A stretch of 64,000 bases of DNA. Source: Opitutus sp. (GTDB lineage: Bacteria > Verrucomicrobiota > Verrucomicrobiae > Opitutales > Opitutaceae). Both the position numbers and the translations under genes were made by a program. The notes under the pieces are model-generated. The model did no database searches, was not told where the DNA came from, and was given only the letters and a program-made list of their open reading frames with translations. Position 1 is the first letter of the stretch; every line of letters starts with the position of its first letter. The stretch lies in contig SIBR01000007.1 in NCBI GenBank assembly GCA_009695065.1, positions 1-64,000 on the forward strand, given 5' to 3'. Below are positions 33,957-42,411 of the stretch, in pieces.

Positions 33957-35348
33957 TCACCGCGGCAGCCGGACCGTGAAGCGCGCTCCGCCGCCGGGCG
34001 CGTCGTCCACGGCTACGGTGCCGCGGTGCGCCTCGACGATCGCCTTCACGAGACTGAGGCCGAGGCCGAGGCCGCGCTGCGAGCGGCTGGCGTCGCCGCG
34101 GTAGAGCCGGCGGAAAATCGCGTCGCGTTCGGCCGCCGGCACGCCGGGGCCGTTGTCGGCCAATGTGATCACGATGGCGCCCGGTTCGGCGCGGGTCCCG
34201 ATCGCCACCTTCCCGCCGGCGGAAGTGTACTTCAGCGCGTTGTCGACAAGGTTGTTGATCGCCTGGCCGAGCCGGATGGCGTCCGCGTCGAGTTCGACGG
34301 GTGCCGGCTGATCGAGCGTGATCGTGATCTTCTTCTCCTCGGCGACTTCGCGATAAAGGTCGACTGCACGGTCGACGAGCGTGCGGGCGTCAAGTCGCGT
34401 GCGGTTGAGGGCGAGCGCGCCGGCCTCGGCCGCGGAGATATCGAGCAGCGCCTCGAGCAGGTGCCGGAGGCGGTCCGCCTCGTTGATGCAATCGGCGAGG
34501 GCGGCGCGGGCGTCGGCCGGGTCGCCGGAATCGTGCAAGGCAAGTTCGGCCGTGCCGCGAAGCCGGGTGAGGGGGGTGCGAAGATCGTGCGCGAGATTGT
34601 CGAGTGTTTCGCGCAGCACGCGGACGTGCGCGGCGTTTTTGTCGAGCAGGGTGTTGAGCTGGCGGACCAGCACGTCGAGTTCCCCGCTTCCGTTGGAGTC
34701 CGGCATGCGGGCGGCGAGATCCCCGGTTTCGATGATGCGGCGCGCGGTCTGCGAGACGGCGCGCAGGGGCCGCGTGGCGCGCCACGCGAGCAGCGTGCCG
34801 ACGGCGACAGACAGCACCAACACGGCGGCGCCGACGCCACCGAAAGCCCGCCGGAGCGGGGCGAGCAGCACCGCGCTGCTGTCGGTGCTGCGGCCAACCT
34901 GCATCAGCCGCCCGTCGAAGAGGGGGCGCGAGGCGATGGCGTAGTCGCGCAGGGCGTTCTGCGGCATGCGCACGGTGGGAATCTCCCGTTCCGCCGTCAC
35001 GCCCCACGCCGGAATCGGGATCCGCTGGACGACGGTTTGTACCCAGTCCGGCGGGGCCTTGACCCAGATCGGGCCGCTGCGTTCGTCGATGATGCGGACG
35101 AAGTACTCGCTGGCCTCCGCCGCGGCCTCACCGTTGAGCTGGTCGACCACGCCGTTGAGCCCGGCCAGCTCGTACGCTTGGGCGAGCAGGGCGGCGCGGG
35201 TTTCGACCGCGGCTTGATCCCGCTCCTCGAGGGCGCTGGCGAGCACCCAGTAGAGCACGCCGAAGAGCGCCGCGGCGCTGAACGCGAAGACGAGTGCGTA
35301 TTGCACCGCGAGTCGTAGCGCGAGGGACTGGCGCAGTCGTTCAAGCAT
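33957..35348 (-). CDS. Sensor histidine kinase, heavy-metal/envelope-stress type
   Basis: A 463-residue membrane kinase. A first membrane helix (about residues 11-37) and a second (about 170-190) bracket a periplasmic domain of about 130 residues. A HAMP segment follows, then the HisKA box LDNLAHDLRTPLTRL with phospho-accepting His254. The ATPase domain has the N-box NLVDNALKYTSAGG, G1 DNGPGVP and G2 GLGLGLSLVKAIVEAH. The architecture resembles CusS/IrlS-type sensors. It overlaps the upstream response regulator gene by eight bases (ATGCTTGA), a sign of coupled translation. A GTG two codons earlier is an alternative start. No Cys/His/Met-rich metal site is obvious in the sensor domain, so the signal is not clear. 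Confidence 0.9.
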   Translation of the reverse strand: MLERLRQSLALRLAVQYALVFAFSAAALFGVLYWVLASALEERDQAAVETRAALLAQAYELAGLNGVVDQLNGEAAAEASEYFVRIIDERSGPIWVKAPPDWVQTVVQRIPIPAWGVTAEREIPTVRMPQNALRDYAIASRPLFDGRLMQVGRSTDSSAVLLAPLRRAFGGVGAAVLVLSVAVGTLLAWRATRPLRAVSQTARRIIETGDLAARMPDSNGSGELDVLVRQLNTLLDKNAAHVRVLRETLDNLAHDLRTPLTRLRGTAELALHDSGDPADARAALADCINEADRLRHLLEALLDISAAEAGALALNRTRLDARTLVDRAVDLYREVAEEKKITITLDQPAPVELDADAIRLGQAINNLVDNALKYTSAGGKVAIGTRAEPGAIVITLADNGPGVPAAERDAIFRRLYRGDASRSQRGLGLGLSLVKAIVEAHRGTVAVDDAPGGGARFTVRLPR

Positions 35349-36012
35349 GGGCACGGAACGTGTAACCGACGCCGCGGACCGTCTCGATCCGCTGGTGGTC
35401 CGGGTCGATCTTGGCGCGCAGCCGCGACATCACGACGTCGACGACGTTGGTTTGCGGGTCGAAGCTGTAGTCCCAGACGTGTTCGAGGATCATGGTCTTG
35501 CTCACGGGCCGGCCGGCATGGCGCAGGAGGAAGGCGAGCAGCGAGAACTCCCGCGGCTGGAGTTCGACGGGCTGGCTGCCGACCGTGACTTCGCGCGTGA
35601 TCAGGTCGAGGGTGACGTCGCCGGCGGAGAGTCGCGTGGCCTCGGGCGAGGCCGTCGCGCGGCGGATCAGCGCCTGGACGCGGGCGAGGAGTTCCGAAAA
35701 CGCGAACGGTTTCGTGAGGTAGTCGTCGCCGCCGGCCTGCAGGCCGCGCACGCGGTCGTCGACCGAATTCCTGGCGCTGAGAAAAACGACCGGAATGGGC
35801 CGGCGGGCGGCGCGCAACCGTCTGACGAGGCTGATGCCGTCGAGCTTCGGCAGCATCACGTCGACGATGGCGGCGTCGTAGTCGGTGGATTCGGCCAGGG
35901 CGAGGCCGGTCTCCCCGTCCGGGGCATGATCGACCGCATACCCGGCCTGCTTGAGGCCGCGCACGACGAACGAGGCGATCTTGGCATCATCTTCGACGAC
36001 GAGGACGCGCAT
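35341..36012 (-). CDS. OmpR/PhoB-family response regulator (CusR/HprR-like)
   Basis: A 223-residue regulator. The receiver has VEDDAKIA acidic residues, phospho-acceptor Asp51 in AAIVDVMLPKLDGI, the conserved Ser/Thr in FLSAR, and Lys101 in DDYLTKPF. The C-terminal winged helix-turn-helix contains LQPREFSLLAFLLRH, MILEHVWDYSFDPQTNVVDV and RGVGYTFRAHA. The sequence DPQTNVVDVVMSRLRAKID is typical of the CusR/CopR/HprR branch, whose DNA sites are palindromes of the ATTACA-TGTAAT type. Such a palindrome occurs upstream of the adjacent htrA gene. It is first in an operon with its kinase. Confidence 0.93.
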   Translation of the reverse strand: MRVLVVEDDAKIASFVVRGLKQAGYAVDHAPDGETGLALAESTDYDAAIVDVMLPKLDGISLVRRLRAARRPIPVVFLSARNSVDDRVRGLQAGGDDYLTKPFAFSELLARVQALIRRATASPEATRLSAGDVTLDLITREVTVGSQPVELQPREFSLLAFLLRHAGRPVSKTMILEHVWDYSFDPQTNVVDVVMSRLRAKIDPDHQRIETVRGVGYTFRAHA

Positions 36013-36095
36013 GGAGAAAACGTGGGGGAGGAGGGGGAAGGGGGCAAGGAGCAGGATGATGCCAACTGAAGAGCGACGGAGGTCGCAAATAAAAC

Positions 36096-36119
36096 GGCCC
36101 CGGTTTCTGTCCCGGGGCC
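36096..36119 (-). terminator. Rho-independent terminator after htrA
   Basis: GGCCCCGG (36096-36103) and CCGGGGCC (36112-36119) form an eight-pair GC stem with an eight-base loop. On the minus strand the stem is followed by TTTTATTT, giving a good terminator about 40 bases after the htrA stop. It separates htrA from the two-component operon, which therefore needs its own promoter in 36013-36095. On the plus strand a looser T-rich tail also follows. Confidence 0.75.
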
Positions 36120-36158
36120 GGTTGGGCTTTGTTTTTCGAACCTGCCGTTCGTGGTCGG

Positions 36159-37691
36159 TTAGGACGGGCTCTTGTCGGAGTCGGTTTCGTCGACGACCAC
36201 GAAAATCGTGCTACCACGGGACCACAGCTTGAGCAGCGACTTTTTGCTTTCGGCCTTGGCGCTTAAGTCGACGGCATCTTCCGCCGAGGTGACGGGCTGC
36301 TTGTTGATCTCGAGGATCACATCGCCCCGGCGGATGCCGGCGCGGGCGGCGGCGGAGTCGGGTGCGACCTCGGTGATCACGGCGCCCTTGAGCCGGGCCG
36401 GGATGTTCAGCTGCTGGCGGGTGGCGTTGTCGAGGTCGTCGACGGCGACACCGTTGAGGATGCCTTCGTCCTTGTCGTTGGCGGACAGCGATTCGATCGC
36501 CTTCGCGCCCTTCGCGCCCGGCCGCGTGCCGGCGGTGGCGGTCAGTTGCCTCCGGTCGCCGTCGCGGAGGACATCGAGGTTGAGCTTCGTGCCCGGAGAG
36601 AGCGCGCTGACCTGCAGCTTGAGATTATTGGCGTCGGTCACCGGCTGGCCGTTGACGGCGGTGATGACATCGCCCTCCTTCAGGCCCGCTTTGGCGGCGG
36701 GGGCATTCGGCACGACTTCGGAAACCAGCGCGCCCTTGTTGCTCGCGAGCTTGAACGATTCGGCGAGGGCGGGCGTGATGGTCTGGATGTTCACGCCGAG
36801 GTAGCCGCGCACGACCTTGCCGGTCTTGACGAGGCTGTCGGCCACCTGACCGACCATGTTGGCGGGAACGGCGAGGCCGACGCCCTGGAAGCCGCCGCTG
36901 CGGCTGAGGATGGCGGTGTTGATGCCGACGAGGCGGCCGTCGATGTCGACGAGCGCGCCACCGGAGTTGCCGGGATTGATCGCGGCGTCCGTCTGAATGA
37001 AGTCCTCATAGCCCTCGACGTCGGCGAGGATGCCGACGTTGCGGCCCTTGGCGCTAACGATGCCGCTGGTGACGGTTTCACCGATGCCGAACGGATTGCC
37101 GATGGCGAGCACGCGGTCGCCGACCTCGATTTTCGAGGTGTCGGCAAACGTGACGGCGGGCAGGTCCTTCGCGTCGACCTTGATCACGGCGATGTCGGTC
37201 TGCGGATCGCGACCGACGACCTTGGCGGTGAACTCACGGCCGTCGCTCAGGGCGACGGTCACGGTGTCGGCGCCGTCGACCACGTGGTTGTTCGTGGCGA
37301 TATAGCCGTCGGCGCTGATGATCACGCCGGAGCCGAGACCGCCTTGCGGGGCCTGGCGCATTTCTGGGGCGCCGCGGCCGCCGAAGAAGTCGCGGAACAT
37401 CGGATTGTCCTCGAGGCCGGGAACGCCGCCGGGGTTGCCCCGTCGGGCCACGCGCTTTTCCCGGACCTCGGTCGTGATCTTGACGACGCTGGGCGCGACG
37501 CGCTTCACGACATCGGAGAACGAGGCACGTTCGAGCTGGCCGCGGTTGACGGGTTGGGCGTCGCGCTTGAGCGCGATCGGGGAGTTCGAGTTTTGCGCGG
37601 CCTGGAGGCCGGCGAAGACGCCGGCGAGGGCCAGCACGGCGGCGACCCAGGCGGCGGGACGGCGAATGAAGTAGGGAGTGAGCAGTTTCAT
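36159..37691 (-). CDS. HtrA/DegP-family periplasmic serine protease
   Basis: A 510-residue Do-type protease. An N-terminal signal or anchor (RRPAAWVAAVLALAGVFAGL) exports it. The trypsin-like domain has the triad His136 (ATNNHVV), Asp166 (TDIAVIKVD) and Ser243 (NPGNSGGALVDI). Two PDZ domains follow: the first from about 280 with GYLGVNIQTITPALAESF, the second near the C-terminus with KGAVITEVAPDSAAARAGI. The family degrades or refolds damaged envelope proteins. Alternative ATG two codons upstream (37697) is equally possible. The two-component genes just downstream and the palindrome 64 bases upstream suggest stress-responsive control. Confidence 0.92.
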   Translation of the reverse strand: MKLLTPYFIRRPAAWVAAVLALAGVFAGLQAAQNSNSPIALKRDAQPVNRGQLERASFSDVVKRVAPSVVKITTEVREKRVARRGNPGGVPGLEDNPMFRDFFGGRGAPEMRQAPQGGLGSGVIISADGYIATNNHVVDGADTVTVALSDGREFTAKVVGRDPQTDIAVIKVDAKDLPAVTFADTSKIEVGDRVLAIGNPFGIGETVTSGIVSAKGRNVGILADVEGYEDFIQTDAAINPGNSGGALVDIDGRLVGINTAILSRSGGFQGVGLAVPANMVGQVADSLVKTGKVVRGYLGVNIQTITPALAESFKLASNKGALVSEVVPNAPAAKAGLKEGDVITAVNGQPVTDANNLKLQVSALSPGTKLNLDVLRDGDRRQLTATAGTRPGAKGAKAIESLSANDKDEGILNGVAVDDLDNATRQQLNIPARLKGAVITEVAPDSAAARAGIRRGDVILEINKQPVTSAEDAVDLSAKAESKKSLLKLWSRGSTIFVVVDETDSDKSPS

Positions 37692-37754
37692 GGGCATGGG
37701 ATGGGTTGTGGGTATCCAAGATGCCACAGCCGGATGTCCGGCGGCTTGCGTGGG

Positions 37755-37772
37755 GATTACAGAATTGTAATG
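37755..37772. promoter_or_regulatory. CusR/HprR-type operator upstream of htrA
   Basis: GATTACAGAATTGTAATG contains a perfect inverted repeat, ATTACA and TGTAAT separated by GAAT, in an otherwise GC-rich region. It closely resembles the consensus I recall for the E. coli HprR/CusR subfamily. It lies 64-81 bases upstream of the htrA start codon and within the divergent promoter region of the surface-protein gene. The response regulator at 35341-36012 is the obvious candidate to bind it. Confidence 0.5.
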
Positions 37773-37911
37773 CGGCGGACGCGGGCGGAGCGGTTTTGAG
37801 CAACCCGGGAGCACCGCCGGGCGTCATGCTTTTACCGGTGGCATACTTGCGTGCCGGCGCGTACTTTTTTCGTGGACCGATGGACCCCCTGTTCATTGTT
37901 CCTTTCTCCCT

Positions 37912-40900
37912 ATGAAAACCCTGCTCCTTGCGGTCCCCGGATCTCGACGTTTTGCCGCGATGATGTTTGCCGGTCTCGCCTTGCTGGGATCGGCGGTGGA
38001 TGCGGCTCCGCTCTACTGGGATGGGGACGGCAGTGGTGCCGTCGGTGGTGGCACGGGGACGTGGGATGCGACGCTCACGCGTTGGAGCACAACCTCGGGC
38101 GGCTCCACCTACCAAGCTTGGAGCAATGCCACCAACGACGACGCGGTAATCCAAAATACGCTGGGCACGGTGACGCTCGGAGTGGCGATTTCGGCGAAGT
38201 CTGTCACCTTTGGCGTATCGGGCTACACCGTGGGCGGAGCCAGAACGCTCACGCTGGCGGCGACGGGGACGGGGTCATCGATACGGGGACGTTTAGCGCG
38301 ACCCTCTCGGCTCCCATCGCGAGCACGGTGGGTCTGACGAAAAACGGCTCGGGGACGTTGATTCTCACCGGGGCAAAAACCTACACCGGTGCGACCACGA
38401 TCGCTGCCGGCACGTTGCGGGTGAATGGATCGTTGCCAGCGGCCAGTGCCGTCACGATTGCGAGCGGCGCGAGGCTTGGTGGCGATGGCACGGTGAGCGG
38501 AGCCGTCACGGCGGCGGTGGGCGGGCGGCTTGAGCCGGGCACGGTGGCTGGCACGATTGCGACCCTGACGCTCGGCGGTGGCCTGACGTGGAACGGGTCC
38601 ACCGATAGCTCGGCCACGATGTTTTACGATCTGGATGCCGGGGGGGTGGGAGATCGAATTGCCGTGACGGGGAATCTGGTGAAGGGCTCCGGCACCACGT
38701 TCCGTTTCGATTTCGGTGGCACGGGCAGCCCCGGCACCTACACGCTCGTCCGGACGACAGGCGGCACGCACAATTTCGCTCTCGCCGATCTGAGCTACAC
38801 CAACCTGTCGTCGGCGCTTTCCGGGACCTTCGACGTTTCGAATTCCAATAAAATTGTTTTCACGGTGGGTAATGACGTGGCGCCCACGATTGCGATCAGC
38901 GCGCCGTCGTCGACGGCGGTGAACACCGGTCCGGTTACGTCCACGGTCACCTACACCGATGGAAATTTCTCCACGAGCACGCTGGCGGTCGGTGATGTCA
39001 CGCTCAACGCCACGGGGACCGCGACGGGCACGGTGAGCGTCGACGCTGGCACGGGGGCGACGCGGACGGTCACGATCTCGGGCATCACTGGCGATGGAAC
39101 GCTGGGAATCTCGATGGCCGCGGGAACCGCGACCGATACCACGGCCCACACCGCCCCGGCGGCCGGGCCGAGCACGACCTTTTCGGTGGTGAATACGCCG
39201 CCCGCGGTCACGAGTGCCGGAACGGCGTCGGCTGCTTTTCGTACGGCCTTCACCTACACGATCACTTCAAATGTCACGGCGACGCGGAGTGTAACTGGCC
39301 TGCCGGCGGGGCTGTCGCTCGACGGTGCCACCGGCATCATCAGCGGCACGCCGGAGGTCGCCGGAGTTTACAATCTTCCGCTGACCGCGACCGATGCCCT
39401 GGGCAATGTGGGGACGAAGACCCTGGTGCTGACGATCGCACCCAAAACCGTCACGATTTCTGGGCTCACCGTGGTGCCGCGGCCCTACGACGGCACCACG
39501 CTGGCAACGTTCAATGCGGCCAATGCCATCCTTTCGGGTGTCTATGGGGCGGACATCGGCAACGTCGTATTCAGAACCGCCGGCGCCGTGGCGCTGTTTG
39601 CGGACCCCAACGTGGGTTCGAGCAAACCGGTCACCGTCACGGGTCTGTCACTCACGGGCAGCGCGGCGGCAAACTATTCGGTGACCACGCCGACGGTCAC
39701 GGGCTCGATCACCGGCACGCCGGTCGCGGTGACGCTGGGAAATTTAAACCAGACGTACAATGGCTCGCCAAACTCAGTCACGGTGACGACCGATCCGGCC
39801 GGCCTCTCATATAGCCTAACCTACGGCGGCAGCGCTTCGGGCCTGCTGACGATCGCCAAGGCGTCGCAGACCATCACCTTTACTACGCTCGCCGACCGAC
39901 TGGTCAACGACGGTCCGGTGACGCTGAGCGCCACTGCGAGCAGCGGGCTGCCGGTAACGCTGAGCGTGAGCGGCGTGGCCTCCCTGAGCGGTGGCCAGCT
40001 GACGCTGAGGGGAGCCGAGGAGCAGGTCACCGTGGTGGCGGGCCAGGCCGGCAACGATAACTATGCTGCCGCCACGAGTGTCGCGCGCGCGTTTACGGTC
40101 AGCAATGTGCCCGCGCCCGGATTGTATTTTGGTAACTTTAGCGGCGATCGGTCGGATGCGGGCTTCGGCCTGCTCGTGCGGTCGGACAAGAGAGGCGTTT
40201 TGGTGGGCTTCCTGCCGACTCTGGGCATCGGCCTTTTCACAAAAGCGATCGTGCGCGATCGGGACGGAAATTTTTCCACGACCTTTATGCCGTACGAATC
40301 CTCCGTTGTGGTGACGGTCCGCGGGCGCGTTTTCGCGAATGGTACGGTCACGGGCAACGTCGATCCCTTCACCGTCACGTTCAGCGGCACGACTTCGGGA
40401 CCGGCGACCGCAGCAGCGCCGGAGGAGACAGTGAGGTTTGCGGCGGCGACCCATGTCGGAAATGCCGCGGAAGCGGGCGGCTTCATCCAGGTGGCGACGA
40501 CCGCGAATGCGGGGCTCTATCAACTGGCGCTCGTCGGCACGACGGGCACGACGACGGTCACGGCCTTGGTCGGGGCGGATGGCCGGGCCTATGTTTTTTC
40601 GACGGACGGCGTGCGTGCCGCCGGGACGACAGCAACGGTCACTGGCACGTCGTTGAGCGCGACGTTGTCGGATCAATCGCGGGTTGCGCTGACGCTGGCC
40701 CCCGGGGGAACGGCCGATGGCACGTTTACGCCGTCGGGTGGATCGGCCCAGCGATTGGCCGGTGGAACGGAAGCACTGGAAACGGTGCAGCGTGTCGTCA
40801 ACATGTCCTCGCGCGGCCGCACGAGTGGCGGTGAAGCGACGCTCATCGTGGGCTTCGTCCTGCGGGGCGATGCGGCAAAACGGGTGCTGATTCGCGTCTC

Positions 40901-41594
40901 CGGACCGGCGCTCGCGAATTTCGACGTGCCGGCCTACCTGACCAATCCAAGCCTGCAGCTTTACGCCGGCACCACTCCGATCGCGTCGAACGACGACTGG
41001 GGCAATCCGGCCAGTCCCGATCTCGCGCCCCTCATGCTGGCGGCGGGGGCGTTTCCGTTCGCGCCGAGCAGCCGCGATGCGGCGCTCGTGACCAAGCTGG
41101 CGCCGGGCAGCTACTCCGTGTTCGGGAATGGCGGCGACGGGGTGGTGCTGACGGAAATCTACGAGTTGCTGGAAAGCGGCGAAACCGCCGGCGCGCGGCG
41201 CCTCGTGAACATCTCGGCCCGCGGATCGGTGGGAGTCGGGGGCGAGCCGTTGACGGCGGGTTTTGTCATCGGCGGATCGTTGCCGAGGAAGGTGCCGGTG
41301 CGCGGGGTTGGCCCCGGGATCGCAGGGAGTGTGGCCACGGCCATCGCGAATCCGCGGTTGCGGCTGTATCGGGGCCAGACGGTCGTGCAGGAAAACGACG
41401 ATTGGTTCCGCGATGCCGGTGCCACCGCGATTGCGGCGGCGGCGGCGGCAGCGTCGGGGGCATTTGCGCTGGGGACACAAAGTCTCGATGCGGCTCTCGT
41501 GGTCGTGCTCGACCCGGGAAGTTACACCGCGCAGGTCGACAGCGGCGGCGGCGGCACGGGGATCGCTTTGGTCGAGGTTTACGAGGTGCCGTGA
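37912..41594 (+). pseudogene. Large repeat surface protein (autotransporter-type repeat, Ig-like, YDG/MBG), frameshifted near 5' end
   Basis: From ATG 37912, after a TTTCTCCCT leader, a signal peptide (FAAMMFAGLALLGSAVDA) is followed by LYWDGDGSGAVGGGTGTWDA, an autotransporter-associated start. Near 38272-38275 (ACGGGGTC) the frame breaks; one added G joins it to the adjacent frame, which runs open to 41594. That frame contains LTKNGSGTLILTGAKTYTG (a PATR beta-strand repeat), a putative-Ig module LPAGLSLDGATGIISGTPE, YDG and MBG modules (RPYDGTTLATF, NQTYNGSPNSVTV), and two C-terminal repeats (RVLIRVSGPALANF, APGSYSVFGNGGDG; then VRGVGPGI, DPGSYTAQVDSGGGGTG) ending LVEVYEVP. The repaired protein is about 1227 residues. 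It is probably a secreted or surface adhesin-like protein; no enzymatic domain is visible. Confidence 0.72.
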
Positions 41595-41681
41595 GCCGGT
41601 GCGGTGTCCGCCGGCGGTGGGGCCGGGCCCGGTGATTTCGCGGATGACAGCGGCTCGCCTGCTGAATATGGGTCACGGCGT

Positions 41682-42395
41682 TTGAAAACCGGCGTCAAGC
41701 CTTGGGCAATTTCGTTCATCCTCGCGGTGATGGTCCGGGCGGTGGAGCCACCGCCGCTGCGGAACGAGCCGATGGCCGTTGCGAACGGTTGCTTCGTCGA
41801 GAGCGTCGCATTGCTCGATGCCTGGCAGGAAAAGATGGGACCCGAGGCGTGGGCGCGGATGTTGCGCTGGGGCGCGCGAGAGGAGGACGAAGTGGTCGCC
41901 GGCCACGCGGTCGCGGTCTGCGAGGCGCAAGGCAGGTTGTGGTGCTACGATATCAATTTTGGCTGGACCGCACTGGCCGTCGGCACCGCACAGCGCGACG
42001 AGGTGGGGGCGGTCGTGACTCCCATCGTGGCGAAATACCCGCGCATCAAGTCCGAGTTTCCGAGTTATTTGTCCGACTTTGCGCAAGGGCCGGGCAGTCC
42101 GGCTCCGGTGGCGCAGGCGGCGAACCCGAATCCCGTGGTGCGCGACGCCACGATCGTCGCGGCGCGGCTCGCGCGGCACCGGCCGGTAAACGTCGTGACG
42201 TTCACCTGGGGCCCGGAGGAGGAAAAACACGCGAGTGCGGCCGTGGTTTTTTTGTATTGCGGACGCTTTTGCGTCTATGTCCCGGAGAAGGGCACGGTGC
42301 CGTTTCGCGAACGCGCCGGCGTGGAGAATTTGCGGGTGCTGCGCCTTTTGTTGCTGCGGATGTTTCCCGGCGCGCGGGACATCGCGAAACTCTGA
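41682..42395 (+). CDS. Exported orphan protein with possible papain-like Cys-His-Asp arrangement
   Basis: About 237 residues. With a TTG start at 41682 the protein begins KTGVKPWAISFILAVMVRAVE, a plausible signal peptide; an ATG at 41730 is the alternative. The mature sequence shows NGCFVESVALLDAW (Cys followed by a helix) and then GHAVAVCEAQGRLWCYDINFGWTAL, with His and a following Asp-Ile-Asn. That order, Cys at a helix start, then Gly-His on a strand, then Asp/Asn, is typical of papain-like cysteine peptidases and transglutaminases. It is not an assigned family and the inference rests on pattern alone. The C-terminal domain (AAVVFLYCGRFCVYVPEKG) is unrecognised. It lies downstream of the surface protein on the same strand. 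Confidence 0.6.
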   Translation: MKTGVKPWAISFILAVMVRAVEPPPLRNEPMAVANGCFVESVALLDAWQEKMGPEAWARMLRWGAREEDEVVAGHAVAVCEAQGRLWCYDINFGWTALAVGTAQRDEVGAVVTPIVAKYPRIKSEFPSYLSDFAQGPGSPAPVAQAANPNPVVRDATIVAARLARHRPVNVVTFTWGPEEEKHASAAVVFLYCGRFCVYVPEKGTVPFRERAGVENLRVLRLLLLRMFPGARDIAKL

Positions 42396-42411
42396 GCCGG
42401 GCGGACCGGGC

